From JAGWAZ01 sp050248595 (lineage in GTDB: Bacteria > Bacteroidota > Ignavibacteria > OLB7), in contig JBFWSB010000147.1 in NCBI GenBank assembly GCA_050248595.1, forward strand, positions 1-10,321: DNA of 10,321 nucleotides, written 5' to 3'. Position numbers and translations under genes: made by a program. Positions 1 through 8,476 of the stretch are shown here, one piece after another; positions within the stretch are counted from its first letter, which is position 1, and every line of letters starts with the position of its first letter. Below the pieces are notes generated by a model. The model searched no databases. It saw only the letters and a program-made list of their open reading frames with translations, and was not told where the DNA came from.

Positions 1-522
1 GTCCCCTTACTCTTCCCTGAATTCTGCAACGTTAACAGCGCTACGCTATCTGTTCGACAACCTCCCAAGAGACCATAGTCCAGAATCGATTCTGTTGAAA
101 CAACTTCAACATCCTCCACCCGCACCTCGACCGAGTCCTCACTCCAACATCCCGTCTTCGCGTCACTCACTCGCAACCGATACACCGTCGTCGAATTCGG
201 ACTCGCTCTCGGATTGGCGACGCTCCCATCATCCAACCCTGCTCGCGGCTGCCAATCATACTCCCACCCAGCATTCCCGCCACTACCATCTCCCAACTCC
301 ACCACAGCACCAACACACAATACCTGCCCCTCTCCTGCCTCTGCTTCCGGACGATCCACCGGAATCACCAACACACTGTCCAAACCTGTGCAGATCCCTG
401 CTCCATCACTGATCTCCACCACATACATCGTCTCCTTCGTTGGCTCTACCAACACGACCGAACTATCCGTCCGATTCAAGCCTTCGCCACTCCATCGATA
501 ACGATAGGGGGGATTACCACCT
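1..522. repeat. Long direct repeat, copy 1 (pairs with 4209-4730)
   Basis: This segment matches 4209-4730 without gaps at an offset of 4208; I count about 11 mismatches by eye, roughly 98% identity. Only two mismatches change an amino acid (Val/Ala and Ser/Leu), so the rest are silent. It encodes Ig-like domains 3-4 and the start of the first anchor-D repeat. The right boundary is abrupt, and the left end continues beyond the window. Confidence 0.95.
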
Positions 523-1922
523 GATCCCTCCGACACTATTGACAGGCCACCTCCTCCTCGACAGAAGTACATCGTATCGGCTCCAGCGATCGCAACGACC
601 GGACGTGATAACATCGTGATCTGTACACTCGATGTATCCCGGCATCCCTTGCCATCAATCACGATCACCTCATACGTCCGACTCTGACTCACCAACAGAC
701 GTGGACGTTCCAACGTTGCGTCATCTAAGCCTTCCGCCGGACTCCACTCCCATCGGTATCCTCCACTCCCACCTCGGGTCATTCCTCCCAACCGCACCAT
801 ATCCCCCTCGCATGGATAGAGTGCCGGTCCGGCATCGGCTTCCGGTGACGAAAAGACTTCGATCCGTATACTGTCGACGCTCTCCGCAGTGTCTGTACAG
901 GGGGGATCACTACCGAACTTCAGCGCGCGCACCCGGTAGGTTGTTGTCACCTCTGGCATCGCTACTGGATTTGCAATTGTTGAAGAACTGAGGCCGGCAC
1001 TCGGTTCCCACACCACTGAATCGTACACTCCGACGGCTCGCAACTGCACTGGCAGGGGGTCACTTGCACAGTAGCTTAACGAGCCGGTTGAACTGATTCG
1101 CACGCTTGCCACCGGTGGAGGGGGAGGACTCACCGGCCAGTTGTTCTCTCTGTAGATCGACTGGATCTCTTGCGAACTCAACGCTCGGTTATACAGCCGA
1201 ATGTCATCTATGCCACCCTTGAAGTGTGCTCCATTCCCACTGTTCTTACCAAAAACCATCGCTTGAAGAGTGGTGATATTGTGTCCTGCGAGATTTGCCG
1301 GAGAACTAAACTCTGGCTGTCCATCAACATAAAATTGAGCATAGAAATTTGGAAACATCGGGGGGCCAAAGTATTCAACAACGAGCGATAGTAAATGCCA
1401 TTCCCCATCTTGCATTGTCGTCCGCCCGGCAAACGCTCCACCAGCTTCAGCCATACCCATTTTATTACCTTGGGAGATAATCACCGCAACCCCATGGTTG
1501 AACTGTCCAAAGCCCCACCCCTTGCCGACAACATAAGTTTCATCTCGGGCAGTTTGCGGCTGTGATGTGCAGAACTTCACCCAGACGGAAATGGTATAGT
1601 TTGAATCAGGATTGAGTGCGGTTGCGTGAGGAACTTGAATGTAGTCGTTGACCCCATCGAAGGAGTAAGCACTCCGAGCTGTCCCAAAGCGATCTGGCAC
1701 AAGACTTGGGCCGAAGAGGGTTCCATGGTGACCGTTCCCACTCGCATCATTCGCATTCCCGCTAAATGGCCAGTAGGCAATCAACCCATTGGTTGGTGCT
1801 TGGGATTGAAGGGGGAGAGTGGGAAGAACAATGCTTAACACTATTACGAGAAGTTGAACCCACAGTGGTATGGGAACTTGTAATTGTGATGGAAGAAGTA
1901 ATCTATATTCTCTGCTAATCAT
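1..1922 (-). CDS. T9SS surface protein A, LamG head plus Ig-like stalk (partial, C-terminus outside window)
   Basis: The first 640 codons are present and the frame is open to the window edge. The start is the first ATG after an in-frame TAG nine bases upstream; only a weak AGG precedes it. Residues 1-41 are a signal peptide with a long hydrophobic core, ending in QSQA. Residues 45-263 form a LamG/concanavalin-like domain (GLIAYWPFSGNAND near the start, FDGVNDYI, GGIDDIRLYNRALS at the end), a fold often used for glycan or protein binding. A short proline run (266-270) links it to four Ig/PKD-like domains, each with two cysteines (285/342, 371/427, 454/511, 536/592). A choice-of-anchor-D repeat begins near 617. 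By analogy with B, the missing part should hold more such repeats and a T9SS sorting domain. From residue 467 on it is almost identical to B, with two residue differences, while the head is only a distant paralogue. The ligand is unknown; surface adhesion is an inference. Confidence 0.88.
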   Translation of the reverse strand, partial: MISREYRLLLPSQLQVPIPLWVQLLVIVLSIVLPTLPLQSQAPTNGLIAYWPFSGNANDASGNGHHGTLFGPSLVPDRFGTARSAYSFDGVNDYIQVPHATALNPDSNYTISVWVKFCTSQPQTARDETYVVGKGWGFGQFNHGVAVIISQGNKMGMAEAGGAFAGRTTMQDGEWHLLSLVVEYFGPPMFPNFYAQFYVDGQPEFSSPANLAGHNITTLQAMVFGKNSGNGAHFKGGIDDIRLYNRALSSQEIQSIYRENNWPVSPPPPPVASVRISSTGSLSYCASDPLPVQLRAVGVYDSVVWEPSAGLSSSTIANPVAMPEVTTTYRVRALKFGSDPPCTDTAESVDSIRIEVFSSPEADAGPALYPCEGDMVRLGGMTRGGSGGYRWEWSPAEGLDDATLERPRLLVSQSRTYEVIVIDGKGCRDTSSVQITMLSRPVVAIAGADTMYFCRGGGGLSIVSEGSGGNPPYRYRWSGEGLNRTDSSVVLVEPTKETMYVVEISDGAGICTGLDSVLVIPVDRPEAEAGEGQVLCVGAVVELGDGSGGNAGWEYDWQPRAGLDDGSVANPRASPNSTTVYRLRVSDAKTGCWSEDSVEVRVEDVEVVSTESILDYGLLGGCRTDSVALLTLQNSGKSKG

Positions 1923-2098
1923 AGTAGCCTACAGATCGATTAGAAGGTTATTTGCTACAGCCTTAATACATTGAGAGCGATCTATACTTACGTAATGGCC
2001 TTAGATTTGGATTGTGAAGAGATTTGCACACACATTTGATAGGAGATAAAGTAGCGAACACGTACAAACTAAACAACTGAATTTTACATTGTGTCGTT
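1923..2098 (-). other. Spacer between genes B and A, nearly identical to the spacer after gene C
   Basis: This 176-bp non-coding stretch lies after the stop of B and before the start of A. From 1931 rightwards it is copied at 9918-10085 with only four mismatches, three of them clustered at 1981-1994. I see no convincing GC-rich hairpin with a T tract, so no terminator is called, and no good Bacteroidota-type promoter. It must either carry the promoter of A or be transcribed through from B. Confidence 0.7.
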
Positions 2099-2334
2099 CT
2101 AATTTTTAACCTGCAGAGGCTCGGTGAGAACAAGTGTCGGTGTCTCCAACACGATCCAGTATATCCCACTCGATAATCCCGCTCCCATCCACTCCAACTC
2201 ATACTCACCTGGAATAAACAACCCCGAAAACACCAAGCCAACCTGTCGACCCATACCGTCAACCACCCGCATCGAATGTGCCCCACTCTCCACTACACTG
2301 TACACTATCCGTACCTTCCCTCCACTCGGGTTCG
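1931..2334. repeat. Long direct repeat, copy 1 (pairs with 9918-10321)
   Basis: It aligns without gaps to 9918-10321 at an offset of 7987, with about seven mismatches in 404 bp. It covers the spacer, the TAG stop and the T9SS sorting domain of gene B. The left end is 8 bp from the start codon of gene A. The right end is set only by the window edge of the partner copy, so the true repeat is probably longer. Confidence 0.95.
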
Positions 2335-5300
2335 GACTCACACTCTTGATCCCTACACCTCCTCGCGGATCATACAACCGAACACCCCCTGTCCGACATA
2401 GACCGCTCAACGTAAAACTCCCATGTACCGTATCAACCGACACTGGCAACACTCCCCCTGTACCATCCTCCCAACGTATCGAACGCAACCGTAACCCCGT
2501 CGACTCTACTCGACCTAACGTCACGCCCACAAGAACCTCACCTCCACTTACATCTCCTCGTACCTCCACTATTCGCTCATCACCCTCTATCTCCCCAACA
2601 CTCCCTCCTAACCCCACTAACACACTCGACTCAAACCCAACCTCCGCTACAAACCCGACTCCCTCTACTGCATCAAGACCCGACGACTCCGATACCTCCA
2701 CTCGCAAACGCAACTCCTCGCCCGGCGAGCCAATCAACTCCGGGAGCACGATCCGACTGTATCCTCCCATCGTCCCTTCTCCAACTACCTCCGCCATGTA
2801 CTCCACCGCACACGGAGAACTCACCTCGATCACAACATCACTCCGACTCGGTCCTCCCTCAGCCTCATAGTCGATCTCCACACGCAACGTGTCCCCAACT
2901 TCCAACGTCGCTGGCAACATCGGGGTCGTACCCACCACCTGAAACGGTGACACGACACCTCGAACCCGCTCCACTCGCTCTGAACTACTCCCATCATTCA
3001 CAAACAACACCTCTCCACGACGTTGACTCCCGCTCGGGACAACTCCAAAACTCAACCCTTCACCTCGCATACTCGCACGACTCAATCTCCCACGCAACTC
3101 CACGCGCCGCTCGACACCACACGGCTCCAACTCTACGATCAACGCACCCTCATAGACGCCCTCGCCCGGTGGAACAAAACGAATCCCAAACTCCTTCTCC
3201 TTCCCATCCTCCAACACTTCCCCTCCCTGAAGATCACTCGCAAACGACCCCTCCACTCGAACACTCCGAATCGAACCATCCCCCGTCCCCTCACTCTCCA
3301 GAAGCAGACCGATCACCACCCCCTTCTCAATACCCACACAACTCACGATCTCTCCAAAATCTACTGTATCCACCATCGTATACCGAACTCCACGCTTCTC
3401 TCCGCGCAAGCCAATCGATAACGCCCCGGAGCAGGGTGAATACTCCAATACTCCATCCCCTTGTGCCACACCTCCACTACTCGGCGAATACCGCAAACGC
3501 AAACTCCGACGACTTCCCGACGGAATGCTCAACGGCAAGCTCTCCAACAAGACATAGCCACTCGGGAGCCGTGCTCCATCGAGCGTGATCGCAAACGATG
3601 ATCCGTTCTCCACTTCGATCACCGTATCCCGAGACGTCGTGCAACCATCGAGTAAGCCAAAGTCAATGCTCTCAATATTCGACGCCAACACCACCTCTTC
3701 GACCTCCCCTCGTAAGCTCACTCGGAGCGTGTCACGACACGCGCCCGACGCATACGGCAAACGCAACTCATCAACATAGCGCCCAACTCCAACCGGTCGA
3801 TACCTCAATCTCACTTCCAACCTCTCCCCCGCTCCCACGGTTGCCGGTAAACTCGGACTCACAATCTCGTACGGCATACGAACCAACCCCGGACCGATCT
3901 CTGCCGGACTCGCCGAACTGTTGGTAATTACCAACACCGTGTCAACTTCACCCACATCACAACTCCGAACCAACCCAAAGTCCACACTCCCCACATCGAT
4001 ACCGATCGACGACGACTCCTTCGACCCAACAACTTCCACCACCACACTATCCTCACACGGACCAACATACAGCACCAAACGACCGCTGTACGATCCCGAT
4101 CCACTCGGGGCAAATCGGACTCGTACCCCTGTCGTCCCCAACTCCGGTATCTCCGATCCCACATCGAGCACACTCACTCCACTCACCTCACTCCGCCACG
4201 AGGTGATCGTCCCCTTACTCTTCCCTGAATTCTGCAACGTTAACAGCGCTACGCTATCTGTTCGACAACCTCCCAAGAGACCATAGTCCAGAATCGATTC
4301 TGTTGAAGCAACTTCAACATCCTCCACCCTCACCTCTACTGAGTCCTCACTCCAACATCCCGTCTTCGCGTCACTCACTCGCAACCGATACACCGTCGTC
4401 AAATTCGGACTCGCTCTCGGATTGGCGACGCTCCCATCATCTAACCCTGCTCGCGGCTGCCAATCATACTCCCACCCAGCATTCCCGCCACTACCATCTC
4501 CCAACTCCACAACAGCACCGACACACAATACCTGCCCCTCTCCTGCCTCTGCTTCCGGACGATCCACCGGAATCACCAAAACACTGTCCAAACCTGTGCA
4601 GATCCCTGCTCCATCACTGATCTCCACCACATACATCGTCTCCTTCGTTGGCTCTACCAACACAACCGAACTATCCGTCCGATTCAAGCCTTCGCCACTC
4701 CATCGATAACGATAGGGAGGATTACCACCTTGGCCTTCAGCAACTAGCTCCAACACTCCACTCCCTTGACAATAGTAGGCTGTATCAGTTCCAACGATCT
4801 CTACTTCCGGAGGATCAACCACAGTTACCGATACAAATGCAGTATCTCGACACCCTTTTGCATCCGTCACAATAACTTGGTATCGTTCGCTTTGTGTGAC
4901 TACCACATTCGGGCGTTCTATCTTATCGTTATCTAAGCCAATAGATGGGGTCCACTGCCACTGATAAGGAGGTAAACCTCCAGTTGTAAGTCCACCAAGC
5001 GTTAGCGTGTCTCCTGTACAAAGGAACTGAGCTGAACCGGCATTCGCTATTGGTGGATCGAGAACAATCACGCGCACACTCTTCCGAAGTATAACAGTAT
5101 CACCACATGGATCTCGATAAATTTCTCTATATCCAGTTACTTCGTACGTAGTTGTCTGAGTAGGCTTAGCAATAGGATTACGAACTTGAGGGTCGGAAAT
5201 ACCTTCCGTTGTATTCCAAAAAACTCCATCATACGTTCCACTCAACAAGAGTCGTACACTATCTCCCTTACAGATAACAGTATCATCAACTGCTTCAAAA

Positions 5301-6172
5301 TTAAAATTCAAAGTTCGATTCAAACTTGTTGGCCACCCACTTTCTGTATAGAGAGCATTGACCTCTGTTGTGGTCAATGCCCTGTTATAAACACGAATAT
5401 CGTCGATGTCACCGTGGAAGTGCTCAGCTACAACGGTTCCGATAAATCTTGGATTTGTACCAATGTATGCATCACTTGGGTTCGCCGTACGATTGACTGG
5501 TGGAAATGCAAAAGTAAAGCTCTCTGAATATGAGGTATTATCTACATAGAGTATTTCAGTCTTCGTAGTGTAGTTAAGTACAAAAACTGCATGATGCCAT
5601 AGTCCATCGTTCAATTGCATGTTGGTAAGATACGAGATGCCACTTCCGGCCGTTCCTGCTGCAGGTGTAGTCTCCCCGTGTGCCTCAACACTTCGCGGAT
5701 CTTGATTAAAATAGTTTAATCCATACCCTTTTTTATCTTCCGAACTAACACTTCCTTGAGTTTTGGGAATGCCAAAGAAACAAGGGCGTTTCCCTCTGTC
5801 GTCCGATGGCATACATGTTCTAAACCAAACAGAGATTGTAAAACTCGATCCAGTATCAAAGAGAAAGTCTGCATGGTTGGTTACTCGGAAGTAGTCGTTG
5901 ACCCCATCGAACGTATAAGCTCTATTCAACTGACCGAACCTATCTCTTGTTAGATTTGGGCCGTTGACTGGCGTAGCATTGTGTCCATTGCCACTCCCAT
6001 CATTTGAGTTGCCACTAAACGGATAATAGAGAACCAGACCACTTGTTGGAACTTGAGCATGTAATACCATGCTGGCAAAGCTACTCTGAATGAGAGGAGA
6101 ACAGATCAGGCAGAGAATGAGGCGAATCGTGTGAGGCTTACAGAAAAACCGATTGATTATGACTGACAGCAT
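2099..6172 (-). CDS. T9SS surface protein B: LamG head, four Ig-like domains, five choice-of-anchor-D repeats, cohesin-like domain, sorting signal
   Basis: A complete 1357-aa protein. The ATG is supported by GGAG (minus strand, 6181-6184) eight bases upstream. Residues 1-40 are a signal peptide ending in LHAQ. Residues 44-280 are LamG-like (YYPFSGNSND, FDGVNDYF, GDIDDIRVYNRAL). Residues 290-620 are four Ig/PKD-like domains with regular cysteine pairs (301/356, 385/441, 468/525, 550/606). Residues 622-1133 are five choice-of-anchor-D (HYDIN-like) repeats recognised by 'DFGLV..C' openings and 'PC.D...V.L.G' endings. Residues 1137-1265 resemble a cohesin-like beta domain, which is the least certain assignment. 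Residues 1272-1357 are a T9SS type A sorting domain (SVSPNPSGGKVRI, GMGRQVG, LSSGIYWIVL). The expected route is Sec export, then T9SS passage across the outer membrane and surface attachment. From residue 481 to the end the coding strand is strongly C-poor, unlike the head. The binding target is unknown. Confidence 0.93.
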   Translation of the reverse strand: MLSVIINRFFCKPHTIRLILCLICSPLIQSSFASMVLHAQVPTSGLVLYYPFSGNSNDGSGNGHNATPVNGPNLTRDRFGQLNRAYTFDGVNDYFRVTNHADFLFDTGSSFTISVWFRTCMPSDDRGKRPCFFGIPKTQGSVSSEDKKGYGLNYFNQDPRSVEAHGETTPAAGTAGSGISYLTNMQLNDGLWHHAVFVLNYTTKTEILYVDNTSYSESFTFAFPPVNRTANPSDAYIGTNPRFIGTVVAEHFHGDIDDIRVYNRALTTTEVNALYTESGWPTSLNRTLNFNFEAVDDTVICKGDSVRLLLSGTYDGVFWNTTEGISDPQVRNPIAKPTQTTTYEVTGYREIYRDPCGDTVILRKSVRVIVLDPPIANAGSAQFLCTGDTLTLGGLTTGGLPPYQWQWTPSIGLDNDKIERPNVVVTQSERYQVIVTDAKGCRDTAFVSVTVVDPPEVEIVGTDTAYYCQGSGVLELVAEGQGGNPPYRYRWSGEGLNRTDSSVVLVEPTKETMYVVEISDGAGICTGLDSVLVIPVDRPEAEAGEGQVLCVGAVVELGDGSGGNAGWEYDWQPRAGLDDGSVANPRASPNLTTVYRLRVSDAKTGCWSEDSVEVRVEDVEVASTESILDYGLLGGCRTDSVALLTLQNSGKSKGTITSWRSEVSGVSVLDVGSEIPELGTTGVRVRFAPSGSGSYSGRLVLYVGPCEDSVVVEVVGSKESSSIGIDVGSVDFGLVRSCDVGEVDTVLVITNSSASPAEIGPGLVRMPYEIVSPSLPATVGAGERLEVRLRYRPVGVGRYVDELRLPYASGACRDTLRVSLRGEVEEVVLASNIESIDFGLLDGCTTSRDTVIEVENGSSFAITLDGARLPSGYVLLESLPLSIPSGSRRSLRLRYSPSSGGVAQGDGVLEYSPCSGALSIGLRGEKRGVRYTMVDTVDFGEIVSCVGIEKGVVIGLLLESEGTGDGSIRSVRVEGSFASDLQGGEVLEDGKEKEFGIRFVPPGEGVYEGALIVELEPCGVERRVELRGRLSRASMRGEGLSFGVVPSGSQRRGEVLFVNDGSSSERVERVRGVVSPFQVVGTTPMLPATLEVGDTLRVEIDYEAEGGPSRSDVVIEVSSPCAVEYMAEVVGEGTMGGYSRIVLPELIGSPGEELRLRVEVSESSGLDAVEGVGFVAEVGFESSVLVGLGGSVGEIEGDERIVEVRGDVSGGEVLVGVTLGRVESTGLRLRSIRWEDGTGGVLPVSVDTVHGSFTLSGLCRTGGVRLYDPRGGVGIKSVSPNPSGGKVRIVYSVVESGAHSMRVVDGMGRQVGLVFSGLFIPGEYELEWMGAGLSSGIYWIVLETPTLVLTEPLQVKN
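4209..4730. repeat. Long direct repeat, copy 2 (pairs with 1-522)
   Basis: This copy lies inside gene B and encodes residues 481-655. Its right boundary at 4730 falls inside the third Ig-like domain, just before the GGNPPYRYRW motif on the protein. To the right of it, the DNA of A and B can no longer be aligned base by base, although the proteins remain recognisable relatives. Confidence 0.95.
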
Positions 6173-6362
6173 GTGGGTAGCTCCATAGCAAATAGACCAA
6201 TATATTTATTATGCATCAAGTTACACGTCCACAGACACTCACGCAAACAATTTCTTAGAGGTTTTTGATTTGACCTTAACAGAATAGGGTTGTATCCAAC
6301 ATAAAGAGGCATGACGTGGATCAACAAGCCGAAAGACAACTATATTCGATTATAAGAACATA
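6173..6362 (-). promoter_or_regulatory. Upstream region of gene B with a tentative Bacteroidota-type promoter
   Basis: This AT-rich region separates the terminator of the 678-aa gene from the start of B, so B probably has its own promoter here. On the minus strand TTTG (6244-6247) lies 20 bases before TAACTTGA (6216-6223). This partly fits the Bacteroidota pattern TTTG - about 19 bases - TAnnTTTG, matching four of the six fixed -7 bases, and sits about 43 bases before the ATG. A second weak candidate is TATGTTGG further upstream. The region is well supported as a leader, but the exact promoter boxes are a guess. Confidence 0.3.
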
Positions 6363-6396
6363 CACGGAGAGAGAAGAATGAACTTCCCTCTCCGTG
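6363..6396 (-). terminator. Hairpin terminator after the 678-aa cargo gene
   Basis: CACGGAGAG (6363-6371) and CTCTCCGTG (6388-6396) form a perfect 9-bp stem. One mismatch then precedes a further 4-bp stem (GAAG/CTTC) and a six-base loop. It begins about 44 bases after the stop codon. The transcript continues into a moderately U-rich stretch (TATGTTCTTATAAT on the minus strand) rather than a pure U tract. It probably isolates this gene from gene B. Confidence 0.75.
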
Positions 6397-6439
6397 CACT
6401 ACATTAACCGATATCGAATAATGTCCCTTGGTATTGACC

Positions 6440-8476
6440 TTACTCAACAACTTGCATCATCGTACTTCCCATATTCTTTCCATCCCAAACTGAGACTGTA
6501 TATAATCCACTCAGTAATCCGGTTGTCACAACCTCTACTTGAGTCCCCACCATAACCGTCGAGAATCGCTTAATAATTCGTCCGATCTCATCAAAGACTC
6601 GAATCTCTATTTCCTGTCCTGATACTCCAGTCACATCAAGTGTTGTACTCTTTCCTGAAAGCACAGGGTTTGGGGTCGCCTCAACCTTCAATCTCCATGC
6701 ATTTAACCTGTGCGAAGGAATAGTTGAAGACACACTCTTTCCGCCAGCTCCAGTACAAATTTCGTCATCATTCAATCCTGAATAACGAACAGTATTTCTT
6801 GAGGCGTCAAATGACCAAGCTGAAGAAGTTGGTGTACGACAGAATGGAGTCCATCCATAGTCTATCTTATCTACATCAAAAACATTTTCACACTGGCCAG
6901 TTGCAGAAGCACTCCCCGCTGTATTCGTTTTGATGAGATAGAGATCTCCAGGATCCCCTGCACCAACTGGATCAGAGTGATTAGTTCCACAAATAATGAA
7001 TCCTTCTGTTCTACTGTTCACAGCCTGTACTGGATCAAGAGAGTATCCATCTTCGTTTAGACTTTGCCCAGTCTGTCCATAAAGAACGGCAATTCCACCA
7101 GTAACTGGAGCTAAAGTATTAGGGTCAATAGTTAAGAGGAATGCATCGTCGTCTTTGGCACAAACGTTGCCACTGCCTTGATCTGTACGTCCTGTGAGAG
7201 CTAAATCGTATTGACTCACTTCGTCGCCCCCCATCTCCCACGTTACTTCACGGACACATTGAGCTAATTCAGTATACACATCAGGACTACAGATTCCAGT
7301 GAAACCTTGGCCTATAGTATTCTCAACATCCTGCGTACACGGGTCTCCTCCATCAATCCGAACAGCATATATTTCACCGTGGCCGGGAGAGTAGGTAACA
7401 CCAACAACCACAACATCTGGCTGCCCTGACACATCAGTCAATCCAGGGTTTTGAAGTTCGATTACTGAGAAGAACTGTTCAGCATCATAACAGTTATCAA
7501 AATCATGGTAGCAATCAGTATTTGGAATACAAGGGTCTGCTATATCTTCGAATATATAGACGCAACCTCCAAATGTGGCCGCTCTTTGGTACGCTGTCCC
7601 TCCAAGCGATCCATTATCACCGTTGGCTCGTAGCACATATCCGTCCATCCCACCCCCATTTACCCCTACCCACTCACCTACCGCAATAATATCTCCAGTC
7701 GGTGCTGTTCCAACTGGTGTAGCCTCAGTCAGTGCGTAGAAACGTTCCATATCAAATATTCCAGTCACCCCTGTAGGATTATCGTATTGCGCATCCCAGA
7801 TAATCGCGCCTGTATTCATAGTTCGTAGCAAATATGCATCCCGATTTAACACTTGCTGCCCAGCAGGGATATACTCCATGAAGCCACATACGACAAAGTC
7901 TCCAGCAGCAGTCGGCTTAGGAAAATTGTTTGGATTGCCAGTTGTTGTCTCAATTACATCAAGACCGTATTCATTTCCAACCACTGTTCCATAAGTTTGC
8001 GTCCACAGGATATTACCTTGACAATTAATTTTCATAAGAAAAACATCATAATCACCTGAAGTCACTTCTGTGAAACCCGTAATCACAAACCCAGAGCCGT
8101 CAGATACTTCAACAAGTCCCCATCCAGCGTCTGCTAAGTTATTGTTGTTGATGTCGTAGGTTCGTTCCCAGGCGGTTGCCCCATTATTGTCAGTTCGCAC
8201 AACATAGATATCCCCATTCGGATCTCGAGTAAAAGATGTACCAACAGCTATGTATCCGTTATATGCACTTCCTCCGCCAGAAGGTGTTGTAGAGGCACAA
8301 GTTCCTGTAACTGGCTTTACTCTATTAAATCCAACTTCGTTACCAAGTGCACCATACACATATTTCCACTGCTGTGCATCAGCGACAGACACAAAAAGCA
8401 GACCCAACAGTACAACAAAGCTTGCTGCCCATTTTCCATGCACTGTCTTGTCATTTACTTGTTTTTCTCTTTTCAT
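6440..8476 (-). CDS. Secreted seven-repeat beta-propeller-like protein with T9SS type A sorting domain
   Basis: A complete 678-aa protein starting at ATG 8476, with GGTGG a few bases upstream as a weak ribosome site. Residues 1-34 are a signal peptide (basic start, hydrophobic FVVLLGLLFVSV core, cleavage after ADA). Seven repeats of the form 'G-aliphatic-x-x-G-x(n)-D-x-Y-hydrophobic-[RK]' begin near residues 74, 129, 192, 261, 353, 423 and 492, typically running into 'G-x-x-x-W-x-x-x-Y', e.g. GNILWTQTYG at 154-163. This fits a seven-bladed propeller. A cysteine- and aspartate-rich insert (305-332) lies between repeats 4 and 5. Residues 595-678 are a T9SS type A sorting domain (ATPNPVLSGK, VFDEIGRII, LLSGLYTVSVWDG). 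It should be exported and displayed or released. No catalytic motif is seen and the function is unknown. It shares the minus strand with A and B but is unrelated to them apart from the sorting domain. Confidence 0.92.
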   Translation of the reverse strand: MKREKQVNDKTVHGKWAASFVVLLGLLFVSVADAQQWKYVYGALGNEVGFNRVKPVTGTCASTTPSGGGSAYNGYIAVGTSFTRDPNGDIYVVRTDNNGATAWERTYDINNNNLADAGWGLVEVSDGSGFVITGFTEVTSGDYDVFLMKINCQGNILWTQTYGTVVGNEYGLDVIETTTGNPNNFPKPTAAGDFVVCGFMEYIPAGQQVLNRDAYLLRTMNTGAIIWDAQYDNPTGVTGIFDMERFYALTEATPVGTAPTGDIIAVGEWVGVNGGGMDGYVLRANGDNGSLGGTAYQRAATFGGCVYIFEDIADPCIPNTDCYHDFDNCYDAEQFFSVIELQNPGLTDVSGQPDVVVVGVTYSPGHGEIYAVRIDGGDPCTQDVENTIGQGFTGICSPDVYTELAQCVREVTWEMGGDEVSQYDLALTGRTDQGSGNVCAKDDDAFLLTIDPNTLAPVTGGIAVLYGQTGQSLNEDGYSLDPVQAVNSRTEGFIICGTNHSDPVGAGDPGDLYLIKTNTAGSASATGQCENVFDVDKIDYGWTPFCRTPTSSAWSFDASRNTVRYSGLNDDEICTGAGGKSVSSTIPSHRLNAWRLKVEATPNPVLSGKSTTLDVTGVSGQEIEIRVFDEIGRIIKRFSTVMVGTQVEVVTTGLLSGLYTVSVWDGKNMGSTMMQVVE

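Noticed and set aside
95..501. Plus-strand open frames here and, almost identical, at 4303-4709.
   Set aside because: They lie antisense to genes A and B. Their apparent conservation comes from the DNA repeat, and their Pro/Ser/Thr/His-rich composition is the shadow of a C-poor coding strand.
1..522. A diversity-generating retroelement as the cause of the variable heads.
   Set aside because: There is no reverse transcriptase in the window, and the repeat mismatches are mixed and mostly silent rather than adenine-specific and amino-acid-changing.
1931..2098. A terminator after gene B.
   Set aside because: No stem longer than about five pairs with a following U tract could be found in the spacer.
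2124..3927. Several long plus-strand frames (up to 248 codons).
   Set aside because: They are antisense to the stalk of gene B, low in complexity, and without recognisable domains. The strand bias removes stop codons on this strand.
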